DNA of 43,197 nt, from contig NZ_ANOH01000289.1 of assembly GCF_000346505.1 (NCBI RefSeq), forward strand, positions 1 to 43,197, given 5' to 3'. The notes under the pieces are model-generated. The model was not told the origin of the DNA. It was given only the letters and a program-made list of their open reading frames with translations, and ran no database searches. The DNA comes from Aporhodopirellula sallentina SM41. GTDB lineage: Bacteria > Planctomycetota > Planctomycetia > Pirellulales > Pirellulaceae. Position 1 is the first letter of the stretch. Every line of letters starts with the position of its first letter. The position numbers and the translations under genes were made by a program. Of the stretch, positions 25,601-34,107 are shown in pieces.

Positions 25601-27958
25601 CCCGTCGTCACCTTCCATGCCCTCGACGCCCAAACTCTCGACGCCCAAACCCTCTGCCATCGTTTCGATGAAGGCAAACTGCAACATGAGATCGGGATCT
25701 GCGATCGTTGAGCGTGACTTCTCTCGCTGCAGTTCACGATATTGATCAAGAAACGACCGCCAATTCTTCTGCTCCGCATCGCGTTTGAGCCGCGTGATCG
25801 AAGCGTCGACAGAGATAGAAGGCCACGTCGTGGCGATCAATTCCGATGCCTCCGAATCGACTGATTGCTCACGAAACGCCTGTTCGATTTGGGCCAGGAA
25901 TCCGTTCTCCCCGTCACGCATCATGTTCCACTGCGACATCATCCAAACCGGCACGCCGGTTCCATCGCTTTGACGCAGCGCCTGCTCGGCGCGAATGATA
26001 TCACCGAGCGCCGCGGGCTGAACGAAATGCCTGCCCGCGGGATCGTCCACATGATGGGTGAGTGCAACCGCAACGGCGGTGGATGTCACCACGTCGGATT
26101 CCGCGACCTCCGGAATGGAATCGCCGGCCAACCAAGTCGTGAGCGTTTCTCGGATTCGACTCACCACATCATCGCCAGGGCGATGATCGGGAACACGCGT
26201 CAAAGCAGCGAGTTCTAAACGCGCCAAATCAAGATCGGTCTGCAGCAGTTGGCCTTCGGGAGATCCTTCTTTGACGAGTGCATTTTTCCCGGTACCGAGC
26301 CCAGACTGAAGTCCGCCGAGATCGTCGGAGATCAGGCTGCTCAATTGCAACTGTCCCTTTTCATCGAAACGCGGTGTCTCGAGTTCGTCGAGGATTTCAT
26401 CCGCCAACGCCGAAGAAGACTGTACAGCAAGGCTATAAAAACGCTGCTTCTCCGACGTCTTCCAATCCGCCGCAATGCCTTCGGTCAGTTTGTCCAGGCA
26501 TCGTTTTAGCGGGTATCGAGACTGCGAATAACTTTGCTGCGGCGAGTACTTCTTCCATTCCGAATCGGCCTCCGCATAAATCTGCTCGGGCGACTTCCCC
26601 GCAGATGGCAAGAAAGCAGCCACTCCACCGGCAATCACAATCGCGAGGATCACGCCACCCACGCCAACCCACACCGGATTGAGACCGCTCGGCTGGTCAA
26701 CGCCCGCGGCAACGGCGAGTGCGTCCACGAATTCAACACACGATCGATAACGGGCATTGGGATCTGACCTCATCGCCCTGCGGAGAACCTTGCGTTGCGG
26801 CGCAGGCAGACTCTGCATATCGAACGCTTCGTTCGCTTTCTGGCTGAGGATCTTTAGCGCGGTCGTGGCGTCAAAAGGCAACAACCCGGTACGCAGTTCA
26901 AAATACGTCACCGCCAACGAATACTGATCACCGGTCTTGCTGTACGTTTGGCCGTCAAGCACCTCGGGGGCACCATAGGCAGGGGATGCAAACGTCTGGT
27001 TAGTGAACCGCACATCGCCTTCGATCTTGTTGGCCAAACCGAAGTCGCATACCTGCGCCTCGCCACCAACGAGCAAGATATTCTGCGGCTTGATATCGCC
27101 GTGCAGAATTCCGTGCTGCTGTGTTAACGCGTCAATCGCCTGCGCGGATGATCGCAGATACCGAATCGCTTCCTTCGCATCGAGACCACAGACGACGGCA
27201 GCATTCTTGTTGACCCTATTTTCGCGACGTACCTCTTGCAGACGATCATTCAAGGTTCGATCGCCGAGTCCCATCACAATGATCAACTCTTCCGCATGTG
27301 TCGGATCGGTATGCTGAACGTCTCCTCCCATCGCGAAGGACGTGCGCCGGGAAGGCTGTTGGCCACTGAGGGTGACGTGCGTCGCCATCGGGTCGATGTC
27401 AGGATCGCTATCCGCAGCGTCAGCGGACTCGTCGTGTGGGTCACCCGGGCGGACGATCCCTTGGCCGGGAACGATTGTCTCGTATAGCGGATCTTTCTCG
27501 GTGGTGTCGGCAGACTCCACACTCGACTCGGATTCGTCGAGATTCTCCCGGACATCGAAAGCCTGTGTTTCGGTCAGAGAGATCTCAGGAGGTGAATCCG
27601 GAGTCCATCCTCTCGATGGATTCGAGATCGGTACTGGACTGGTTTTCAGATGTTCATTGTCCGGGTCCAACGTCTCCGTCTCGTCGTCACGCAGCAGGCG
27701 ACCGGAACTATCGCGGACCCAAAAACTATGCACCGGGCACAAATTTGGATGGCGAACGTTACGGATCGTTCGCAGTGCCTTGAGCTCTTTGCGTCCCCCG
27801 ATTTTGTGCAGCTCGACAACCTTCAGCGCGACCTCCGTACCACCGGCCGCACGCGCAACCCAAACCTGCCCCGAAAACCCTGCTCCGAGCCGTCGGACTA
27901 ACGTGTAACCCGGCACAATTTCTTGGCCAGGCCGGTATCGACTCGTTGCAACAGACAA
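22631..27958 (-). CDS. Giant transmembrane Ser/Thr protein kinase with N-lobe insertion
   Basis: 1775 aa. TTG at 27958 is the only start candidate between the upstream in-frame stop and the kinase fold, apart from a GTG at residue 15. The Hanks-type kinase domain has a P-loop LGAGFSGQVWVA (24-35), Lys46 in VALKVV, catalytic HGDIKPQN (286-293, HGD instead of HRD), DFG at 305-307 and APE at 330-332. A Ser/Asp/Glu-rich insertion of ~140 residues (83-222) splits the N-lobe between the strands before the hinge. One membrane helix at ~430-450 (WVGVGGVILAIVIAGGVAAF) is followed by a ~1320-residue extracytoplasmic part rich in helices, with TPR-like stretches (AYEMLPQSD, RERAVELLNAALKSN). It probably senses an envelope signal through the large C-terminal part and phosphorylates cytoplasmic proteins. 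The TonB receptor is 235 bp downstream on the same strand. Confidence 0.92.
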   Translation of the reverse strand: MSVATSRYRPGQEIVPGYTLVRRLGAGFSGQVWVARAAGGTEVALKVVELHKIGGRKELKALRTIRNVRHPNLCPVHSFWVRDSSGRLLRDDETETLDPDNEHLKTSPVPISNPSRGWTPDSPPEISLTETQAFDVRENLDESESSVESADTTEKDPLYETIVPGQGIVRPGDPHDESADAADSDPDIDPMATHVTLSGQQPSRRTSFAMGGDVQHTDPTHAEELIIVMGLGDRTLNDRLQEVRRENRVNKNAAVVCGLDAKEAIRYLRSSAQAIDALTQQHGILHGDIKPQNILLVGGEAQVCDFGLANKIEGDVRFTNQTFASPAYGAPEVLDGQTYSKTGDQYSLAVTYFELRTGLLPFDATTALKILSQKANEAFDMQSLPAPQRKVLRRAMRSDPNARYRSCVEFVDALAVAAGVDQPSGLNPVWVGVGGVILAIVIAGGVAAFLPSAGKSPEQIYAEADSEWKKYSPQQSYSQSRYPLKRCLDKLTEGIAADWKTSEKQRFYSLAVQSSSALADEILDELETPRFDEKGQLQLSSLISDDLGGLQSGLGTGKNALVKEGSPEGQLLQTDLDLARLELAALTRVPDHRPGDDVVSRIRETLTTWLAGDSIPEVAESDVVTSTAVAVALTHHVDDPAGRHFVQPAALGDIIRAEQALRQSDGTGVPVWMMSQWNMMRDGENGFLAQIEQAFREQSVDSEASELIATTWPSISVDASITRLKRDAEQKNWRSFLDQYRELQREKSRSTIADPDLMLQFAFIETMAEGLGVESLGVEGMEGDDGLEFLNTAKEQLGAISASWRTSMQNAIMNWVEEIVSRSKANQASLAVAQAEAVWKTGTAIGKYVGLPATDALDEYVVVAALSDNATTASDSELAKASADRLSRKRHPLSMLFRSETSAFSGRPLGRSGGIRLKQVLSQTDVCDDFPNQIRPVLRNYQLILADWHQGEAGAVLDGIAKLQSQTRQARERLGPARCRWIAKTLVKAEFDRIGIRKNDFFVATLPTTSNGDFTEHIRWWLENAGASANEARVSVDLLATYSAVIEKRSAKLSPSLHSRLADLIEVSEDGRTVQPLSAQDRLLLRVAFEIDRPATPDGTDVGLEVDVDPVRRMVGAAARMLDTDLGLRRPTQAWVRNVIAPTTHRVMSVVRRSSAEPGGWMIPPELNSDSLHRFSRHANRADEFTTLGDVLGRLSQNEQDEGVNGALLQIDALEFFAAVAGDDGARSADDRFASWIDAAEYYQEQLERREETWTGTNLRQFATYIKRAERIRPSSNLVAILKSFALYHQSRMRLANNQIDHLDLEKSADALGRAIRRASDEPASNALFCVCWRHANVLVNLAFLQPVSQKYETLMAARTSALRATEMIGELPATTLTNPAYLALGNACEDLAYYCRFLDDDTRTRYFQEAIANFSEAVGKTEWGESILPRFSLVRCRQRFVESGLAGTEQLRTAMTDLGKPDPEAPKILQVEWLGWRARLFAELGERDQAIRDVARAYEMLPQSDTSDGMKHKREEVEYMYADILATSQSRAERERAVELLNAALKSNVPVTAWKAFVLRCRIFNSIGEDDRLAETILAMPVEKLIEQIKRDPILVSQQLAEISFYVNRSGSTISFGRPPRLSPGIATRCLKQIASAVNTARQEVDQDDLVDSYADLIVANTETIGEERLSRRVQLHLAALDSAVNAGIDPIIRSDAWRCVIRQFLPVFRPSAGFSEEARSHLIAELPLISSADREKLQNVIDNLQRADTPPTDDERYVMSTVEQVMPQIKPVD

Positions 27959-28341
27959 TGCAAAAACCTAACAGAGGGCAGTCGCCTCAGGCGGAACGAG
28001 AAATATCCATCCAGTTTAACGAGACGGTCGACGCGTCAAGGCAAGCATCCGCCGTTTCTTTGGGAACCCGCGAGACCTCGAAACCCCAACGAGGACAGAA
28101 AAGCAACGCGAATCGGCGGCGAATCAGCTTTCGCCCCAGCGACCGCATAATTTTAGTCGCAATCCTTCGGCGGTGGGGGACCGATTTCGTTGAGACACCT
28201 GGATCCGACTCATCGCCGACGTGACCGGATTTACGGCGATCGCCCCGGGGATTCGCAACACCGCGATCGGTTCACCAAAACCTTCGACAAAACTATGATG
28301 GGGTCGCCGACTCTCTCGTACCCGCAGTTTCAGAATCTCAA
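27959..28341. other. Divergent intergenic region between the kinase and APH-like genes
   Basis: 383 bp with no supported gene; the small plus frames (27923-28150, 27946-28224) are basic and lack motifs. It must contain the divergent promoters for both neighbours, but I cannot assign specific boxes and see no strong repeat. Confidence 0.5.
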
Positions 28342-29592
28342 ATGTTCACGCATGACAGACTTCTCACAGTCCTGTCCCACTGGACAGCCTCGACCGGCGT
28401 GAAACTCCACGACGCGTCCACGTTTCACATCACGCCGGTTTCGCACGGATTCAGCGGAGGTCGTGTCTACCGAATCCAAAACAACCGTGGAGCATGCACG
28501 TCGACATGGGCGTTGAAAGCTATTCCCCTTTCGGCAAAGCACGATCGGACGGAAGAAATAGCCGGGCGAGTCGTTGCGGCGTCTTTGCAATGCGATCTGT
28601 TGACGCCTCCATTGCCATCGAACGTTACCTCCGGTGCAGCCGATATCTCAACCGCCATCGAATCACATGGCCATCGCTGGGAACTCTCTCGTTGGGTCGA
28701 AGGTGTCGCCTTACCCCGTGACGCAGAATCGGAATTGATCGCCAAAGGCGGCGAAGCGATCGCGCACGTCCATAACGCATTCGCTGACGAATCAACAACT
28801 GATAACGGCGACGCGGTGTTGTTGCTCGGCAAGTGTGAATCATCGGCAATAGACAACGCGGGGCTATCACGCCCGCACCTGCCACGATGCATCGCCGATC
28901 GGATCCAACGCCTGAAACATCTGTCTGGTTCGATCGAACAGTTATCCAAACACGAATGCTCGGTTGACGAAATTGCGGATCGTTTGAAACGGCAAGTCCC
29001 CTTGGGAAGCCCGCCCGATCCGGCCTCTCAAATACACCATCGCAAGCTGGCGGAATCCTTGGTCGAAGCGAACGCTTGGCTGCAGCGAAATTGGAAGACC
29101 GTAGCACCGGAGTTGCTCGGCCGCCTGAAAGCTCACGCCGCAATGTTCCAACATCACCCACAACGTTACCCGGTGTCCTGGGTGCTCCGCGATGTCCACC
29201 GCGACCATGTTCTCTTCAGCCCACCGAGTGTTGATGACCCAAGGGATGTTCGGGGCGTGTTGGACTACGACGCCGTCGACGCCGACAGCCCCGCCGCAGA
29301 CCTCGCGCGGTGGGCAGGCGACTTTTGCCCGACGTGTGCGGATAAGGCACACCCATCGAGCCTCGCCGATGCCTCGCCCCTGGACGCTGCGGTGGCGGGA
29401 TATCGCAACGTCCGCCCATTTTCAAAATGGGAGCTTGAACTAGCGACAACACTGATGGACGTCAACTCAGTCGGAGGGCTCGGCAACTGGACGAGCTGGC
29501 TGATTGCAGAAAATAGGCACTTTCCTGTCTCTGCTTTGCGAATCCGCGACCGGATTACTCATTTAATCGCGTCAGTCTGCCGAATCTGTTAA
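28342..29592 (+). CDS. Phosphotransferase-family (APH/choline-kinase fold) protein
   Basis: 416 aa from the ATG at 28342. The fold is that of aminoglycoside/choline/homoserine kinases: a glycine-rich N-lobe (HGFSGGRVYRIQ), a Lys-bearing strand (STWALKAIPL), a hinge (WELSRWVEGVALP), a catalytic loop WVLRDVHRDHVLF (matching the HGDLH..N region, with Arg-Asp in place of Gly-Asp) and a metal-binding strand VRGVLDYDAVDADSPAADLA (matching the IDW/IDFD..G...DLA block). A small-molecule or protein-phosphorylating role is possible, and there is no evidence for antibiotic resistance. It is divergent from the giant kinase and 93 bp upstream of the dsbD-like gene. Fold is confident; substrate unknown. 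Confidence 0.8.
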   Translation: MFTHDRLLTVLSHWTASTGVKLHDASTFHITPVSHGFSGGRVYRIQNNRGACTSTWALKAIPLSAKHDRTEEIAGRVVAASLQCDLLTPPLPSNVTSGAADISTAIESHGHRWELSRWVEGVALPRDAESELIAKGGEAIAHVHNAFADESTTDNGDAVLLLGKCESSAIDNAGLSRPHLPRCIADRIQRLKHLSGSIEQLSKHECSVDEIADRLKRQVPLGSPPDPASQIHHRKLAESLVEANAWLQRNWKTVAPELLGRLKAHAAMFQHHPQRYPVSWVLRDVHRDHVLFSPPSVDDPRDVRGVLDYDAVDADSPAADLARWAGDFCPTCADKAHPSSLADASPLDAAVAGYRNVRPFSKWELELATTLMDVNSVGGLGNWTSWLIAENRHFPVSALRIRDRITHLIASVCRIC

Positions 29593-29685
29593 GATTCTCG
29601 GCCGCTTTTGGATTCTTGTTCCGTTGATTACGCAACGGTTTGTTCCCCTTTGCAAACGAATCTGACCTCGTTGAAGACTCTGAAG

Positions 29686-32478
29686 ATGACTCAATCGAAC
29701 TTGAAACGATCCTCGCACCTGCGTTCATCCAGACGCCTCCGATTTCGGGGCCTCTCGGGCATGGCGGGAGCACTGTTGACGACACTCGCGGTTGTTGTCG
29801 CGACCAGCATGCCAGGTGCAGTCTTCGCAGCGGACGACGGCGTTGCCGATCTGTTCCCGAATCTCTCCCTCGGTCGTTACGGACAATCCGACGTTGCGAG
29901 CTTTGGACAACAGGAACCAGCGAGCGTCGAGGCGAGTTTCACGAGTCTCGATGGGCAACCCGATGTGGTCGTCTTGCAAGTGCGGGTTGAGTTGCAGGAA
30001 CCGTGGCACATCTACTCGCTCACTCAGCCCAAAGGTGGCCCGCTACCCACCACGCTGACGCTCCGAGGACCGGACACGTTGGAACTGATCGGCGATTGGC
30101 AGAGCGATTCTTCTCCAAAGAAGAGTGTCTCTCAGGAGTTCGGCGGACTGACGATTGAGGAACACGACGGGGAAGTCACTTTCTTCGCAAAGGCGAAACT
30201 GAAAGAGGGACAGACAGCGGAATCACTGGAGTCCGTCGAAATCGAAATCAGTGCTCTTTCATGTATCACCGGCGGTGCCTGCCAACCGCTCGACGAAACG
30301 CTCACCGCGACTCTCGCGGGACCGACACCCGGGCGAATCGCGAAAGCACTCGGAGGTAACTCAGGCGATCAGACGACGCTGGCCAATCAAGTCGCTGGCG
30401 AAATAACAAAGGATGACGCATCACACATCCCGTTGTTCCAAGACGATGACTATGCGATCTCATGGCGGGCGTACGTGACCACGCCCACGGTCGCGCCAGG
30501 CTCGCAGGGCAAACTGGTTTTCGTCGCGATTCCTGACAGCGAGTATCACATCTATCCGGGCGTTGCCAGCGACAAGCCGATGTCGACCAACTTCGCCGTG
30601 ACGGATAAGTCTGGACTGCGAATCGCGGCCCCCGAGACTCCCTCTAAGATCATCAAAGAAGAACCGATCCCCGGTCTCGTCAACGAATATCACGATGGCG
30701 ACGTCGTGTGGACGATGCCGTTCGAAATCCCGACCGATGCCCAACCCGGTGCCAAGACGGTGAAAGGCGGAATCGCCTACCAGGCTTGCACGGCACAAAA
30801 CTGTCTCTTGCCGATGGCACTGCAGTTCGAAGCAACGATCAACGTCGTCGCGTCGAACGAATCGACCGCGAGCAACGGAGACCGCGCCTCGCCGATCACG
30901 CTCAAGTCAGCCAAGTCGAAAGATATCAAAACGCTCGCCGCCAATACCAAATGGGTCGACGAGATCACCCCAATCACCACGAGTTCACTTGGCCCCGCAG
31001 CAAACGAATCGCCTGCTGCCAACCAAGCTCCCGAAGACAGCCTGCCGGAAACCGGCACACCTCAACAACAAGCATCCAATTCACTCGCCGCAGCGGGGAC
31101 CAACTCCGATCACGGTGGTGTTGCCCAACCCGCGTTGGCCGAACCGGCCCAAACAGACGTCGACGCCGCGGGAACAGCCGACGCGAGCGAACCGGCTGAA
31201 ACAGCAACCTCGTTGCCGGTCATCCTCGGACTCGCGTTCATTGGCGGCATCATCTTGAACTTCATGCCCTGCGTCCTTCCCGTGGTCGGACTGAAGGTGA
31301 TGAGCTTTGTCCAACAAGCGGGATCGGATCGCAAACGCGCGTTCCTTTTGAACTTCTCGTATTCAGGCGGCATCATGGCGATCTACGTCGCCCTGGCTTT
31401 ACTGATGGTGGTGTTCTCGATGGCGTGGGGCGAACTCTTCACGCACTTCGAGGTTCGAATCGGCTTGATCGTTCTGATGTTCGCGATGGCACTGAGCTAT
31501 TTCGGATTCTGGGAACTGCCGGCCCCTGGAATGGCTTCAAGCAAGGGTGCCCAGGACCTACAACAACGGGAAGGCTACACCGGTGCGTTCTTCAAAGGGA
31601 TGTTCGCGACGGTATTGTCGACACCGTGCAGTGGCCCGTTCCTCGGAGGCATCTTTGCACTCATCGGTGGCCAATTGCCGCCACTGCAATCAACACTGGT
31701 CATTCTCGTTGTGGGCGTCGGAATGGCGATCCCCTACATCATCATGGGGATTTGGCCGAGCCTGATGTCCTGGTTGCCCAAACCGGGACCATGGATGGAG
31801 ACGTTCAAAGAGTTCCTAGCGTTCCTCTTCCTGGCGACGGTTGCGTTTTTCTTCTATTCGTTCAACGACGAAGACAAACTATGGGTGTTTGTCACCTTGA
31901 TCGGTGTGTGGTTCGGATGCTGGATCATCGGCAAAGTCCCTTCATGGCAAACCCTGCAACGCCGAGTCATCGCGTGGACATCCGGTGTTGCGGCAGCGGT
32001 CGCGATCTCCATCCTCGCCTTCCAATTCCTCGGCCCAATGACCGAAGAACAGAAAGCATTGAACACGAAGATCGTCTGGGAACCGTACAACGAAGTCCGC
32101 CTGCAAGAACTTCAGTCAGAAGGCAAAACAGTCTTGGTCGATTTCTCGGCGAAGTGGTGTGTGAACTGCCTGGTCAACCTGAAGGTCGCGATTGACACCA
32201 AACCGACGGCGGAACTCGTTGACGAACTCGATGCCGTTGCGATGTACGCGGACTGGACCGACCGAAACCCAGAGATCAAAGCAAAGCTCGAAGAGTTGCA
32301 GAGCAAGTCGATTCCGTTGTTGGCGATCTACCCTGGGCAAAGCCCTGAAAAGCCGATCCTGTTGCGAGACCTCGTCTCTCAGAAGACCGTCCTCGACGCG
32401 CTTCGTCAGGCCGGGCCGAGCCAATCGGCTTCCGTGGCGTCGCGTGATTCAGGACGTGCTACCACCGCGAATCGATAA
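29686..32478 (+). CDS. dsbD: DsbD-type thiol:disulfide interchange protein
   Basis: 930 aa from the ATG at 29686, preceded by GAAG; a TTG at 29608 would add 26 unlikely residues. A signal peptide (LLTTLAVVVATSMPGAVFA) leads into two consecutive nDsbD/DsbDalpha-like domains, each with a Cys pair (C193/C199 in SCITGGACQP, C368/C373 in ACTAQNCLLP). An Ala/Pro/Thr-rich linker follows, then the eight-helix DsbDbeta membrane domain with its conserved Cys pair (NFMPCVLPVVGLK; STPCSGPFLGG) and a C-terminal thioredoxin domain (DFSAKWCVNC, C825/C828). E. coli DsbD (~565 aa) passes electrons from cytoplasmic thioredoxin to periplasmic proteins and has one alpha domain; the second copy explains the length here. 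The gene is convergent with the next gene, with stops 3 bp apart. Confidence 0.93.
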   Translation: MTQSNLKRSSHLRSSRRLRFRGLSGMAGALLTTLAVVVATSMPGAVFAADDGVADLFPNLSLGRYGQSDVASFGQQEPASVEASFTSLDGQPDVVVLQVRVELQEPWHIYSLTQPKGGPLPTTLTLRGPDTLELIGDWQSDSSPKKSVSQEFGGLTIEEHDGEVTFFAKAKLKEGQTAESLESVEIEISALSCITGGACQPLDETLTATLAGPTPGRIAKALGGNSGDQTTLANQVAGEITKDDASHIPLFQDDDYAISWRAYVTTPTVAPGSQGKLVFVAIPDSEYHIYPGVASDKPMSTNFAVTDKSGLRIAAPETPSKIIKEEPIPGLVNEYHDGDVVWTMPFEIPTDAQPGAKTVKGGIAYQACTAQNCLLPMALQFEATINVVASNESTASNGDRASPITLKSAKSKDIKTLAANTKWVDEITPITTSSLGPAANESPAANQAPEDSLPETGTPQQQASNSLAAAGTNSDHGGVAQPALAEPAQTDVDAAGTADASEPAETATSLPVILGLAFIGGIILNFMPCVLPVVGLKVMSFVQQAGSDRKRAFLLNFSYSGGIMAIYVALALLMVVFSMAWGELFTHFEVRIGLIVLMFAMALSYFGFWELPAPGMASSKGAQDLQQREGYTGAFFKGMFATVLSTPCSGPFLGGIFALIGGQLPPLQSTLVILVVGVGMAIPYIIMGIWPSLMSWLPKPGPWMETFKEFLAFLFLATVAFFFYSFNDEDKLWVFVTLIGVWFGCWIIGKVPSWQTLQRRVIAWTSGVAAAVAISILAFQFLGPMTEEQKALNTKIVWEPYNEVRLQELQSEGKTVLVDFSAKWCVNCLVNLKVAIDTKPTAELVDELDAVAMYADWTDRNPEIKAKLEELQSKSIPLLAIYPGQSPEKPILLRDLVSQKTVLDALRQAGPSQSASVASRDSGRATTANR

Positions 32479-32481
32479 CGC

Positions 32482-33825
32482 TCAGCGTTGGTTCGCCCGA
32501 ATGAAAGGCGGCTGCCAACTCGGTGCGAGCGTCGCATCATCAATCGTGACGCCGGCTTCGATCAATCCGTCGTGGTTGATCAAAGGGTTGTCAGGGATCG
32601 TGTCGAGTGATTCACTCGGCAAGAAGCCAACATGACCGTCTTCGTAGAGGACGTTGATGCCGCGACCACCATGGCTCATGAGAGTCATGCGGTAGGCGGG
32701 TTGGCTGGAATGATTATCGCGAGCAACATTGGCACGAGTGATTGCCGCGTCACTCATGACAGCAAACTGCGAACGGCCCTGAAACCGTGGCGACGTGAAA
32801 TGCTCACCATCACGAACGCCGAGGGTGTACGCGTAGTGACCGCCGGCGGTCATTTGAAACCAACGCAAACGCTCAAGTGCACGCACCATCAGATTCGTGG
32901 CCGCTTCATCTCGCAACGCTTCTTCGCTCGCCAACGTCAGATCACGTTCCACATCGTCAAGCATTCGCAGCGTGACCATCGTCGGAACACCGGCATCATC
33001 TTCACTCAGCTCAGGCGAGAAAGCCGGCGTCCAACTCGTCGCCAAGAGTTGATCTCGATCGATCGACGGGCAGAGTGTGGTCAGAGGACTGCTCAGCAAA
33101 CCGGCCTCATGCAATCGAGGTGCATAAACACCTGCGAACGCTTGGTATCCGTCCGGGGCAACCGATGGTAAACGAGATTGAGCATTGCGATTCGCGAAGG
33201 AGGTCATCGCCACCCCGAGTTGCCTCAGGTGGTCCTGGCAGGCTGCTTTGCGTGCCGCGAAGCGACCTTCGATAAGTGGCGGAATCGAAATCGCCACAAG
33301 GATCGCCGCCGCTGTAATCGACGCGCCCCAGTCTCGAAGCGTCCAAGACGAATCTCTGCCTTTCTCGTTCGACTCGCTAAGCGTCAATTCACCGTAAGCA
33401 GTTTTCCCGCGGTAGTCCGACTCTGCCTGGTCCGACTCTGCCTGGTCCGATCCTGCCTGGTCCGATGATGCCTGGCCTCCGGGACGATTTCGGTTCGTGG
33501 CGGCGTGGTAGGTAGACTCGTCCACGGTCTGCCACCGGACAGTATCATCGAGCCCCGCAAAGTCATCGTTTCCCGAAAACTCATCGGCGGTGTCTTCCGG
33601 ATCGACCGGCGGCGGAAGTGGTGGCAAATTCGCCAGAGTGCGTGAAACGAGATCAGCCGGCGGAACATCGTCGGGCTCGTCGGCTTCTTCTAAACGTTCG
33701 AGCAATTGCTCGAGTTCCGCCAATTCCCGACGCGCGTCGGCATCCTCCCGCAACCACTGCTCCACTCGTCGCATCTCATCAGGCTCGAGAGCACCAAGCA
33801 AATAGCCGAGTAAATCTTCTTGCAT
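32482..33825 (-). CDS. Anti-sigma-like membrane protein fused to a pseudopilin-like (H-X9-DG type) periplasmic domain
   Basis: 447 aa from the ATG at 33825 (a TTG lies two codons earlier). The N-terminus (MQEDLLGYLLGALEPDEMRR) resembles the start of anti-sigma factors and zf-HC2-like regulators, though the usual His-Cys-Cys zinc motif is absent. An acidic linker with a SDQAE-type repeat precedes one membrane helix at ~170-190 (ASITAAAILVAISIPPLIEG), followed by FAARKAACQDHLRQLGVAM, which looks like the post-pilin helix of planctomycete DUF1559 proteins. The end carries MSHGGRGINVLYEDGHVGFLP, matching the C-terminal His-X9-DG motif of that group. No sigma-factor gene is adjacent, as would be expected for a classical pair. 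A surface-signalling role is inferred. Confidence 0.78.
   Translation of the reverse strand: MQEDLLGYLLGALEPDEMRRVEQWLREDADARRELAELEQLLERLEEADEPDDVPPADLVSRTLANLPPLPPPVDPEDTADEFSGNDDFAGLDDTVRWQTVDESTYHAATNRNRPGGQASSDQAGSDQAESDQAESDYRGKTAYGELTLSESNEKGRDSSWTLRDWGASITAAAILVAISIPPLIEGRFAARKAACQDHLRQLGVAMTSFANRNAQSRLPSVAPDGYQAFAGVYAPRLHEAGLLSSPLTTLCPSIDRDQLLATSWTPAFSPELSEDDAGVPTMVTLRMLDDVERDLTLASEEALRDEAATNLMVRALERLRWFQMTAGGHYAYTLGVRDGEHFTSPRFQGRSQFAVMSDAAITRANVARDNHSSQPAYRMTLMSHGGRGINVLYEDGHVGFLPSESLDTIPDNPLINHDGLIEAGVTIDDATLAPSWQPPFIRANQR
33421..33480 (-). repeat. In-frame 15-bp tandem repeat encoding SDQAE units
   Basis: CTCTGCCTGGTCCGA at 33421-33435 and 33436-33450 (identical), TCCTGCCTGGTCCGA at 33451-33465, and a degenerate copy at 33466-33480. 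The unit is a multiple of three and lies in the disordered linker of the anti-sigma-like protein, so copy changes would not break the frame. Near-identity of the units suggests recent expansion. Confidence 0.88.
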
Positions 33826-33832
33826 CGGCAAG

Positions 33833-33985
33833 TCAACCTTTCAGCGGCGGAGGAATCGGAAACCGCGGGACACACGTCGCTCCCATCTTACCCGGACCTG
33901 TACGGCGATGCCCCCAATCCGGTTCGACAGACGAGTAAATCTGTCGCTCCACAACCACAACGAGGCCACCCGGGCGATCGACGAG
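33833..33985 (-). CDS. Possible small protein upstream of the anti-sigma-like gene
   Basis: A 50-residue frame from the ATG at 33985, with codon choice like its neighbours (GTC, GAT, CGC, CCG, CTC, GTG) and a stop 7 nt before the ATG of the anti-sigma-like gene, as in an operon. The product begins MLVDRPGGLVVVVERQIYSS and ends FPIPPPLKG. I recognise no domain. A GTG-initiated extension to 34069 is possible but Arg-rich and less likely. It may be a chance frame. Confidence 0.3.
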   Translation of the reverse strand, partial: LVDRPGGLVVVVERQIYSSVEPDWGHRRTGPGKMGATCVPRFPIPPPLKG

Positions 33986-34107
33986 CATCTCGGTACCCCA
34001 AAAAAACCGAGGAAAACCGCCGTCATTACGTCTCACCCGATGCCGCGTCCATGACGTGCACACCCGCACCCCAGCCGACGGATTCGCCGGTCAGACGCCG
34101 CCTGTCC

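Noticed and set aside
24053-25711. 552-aa plus-strand open frame
   Set aside because: Antisense shadow of the giant kinase, with no recognisable motif.
28342-29592. Aminoglycoside resistance kinase
   Set aside because: Only the general APH fold is visible; the catalytic loop differs from resistance enzymes and there is no mobile context.
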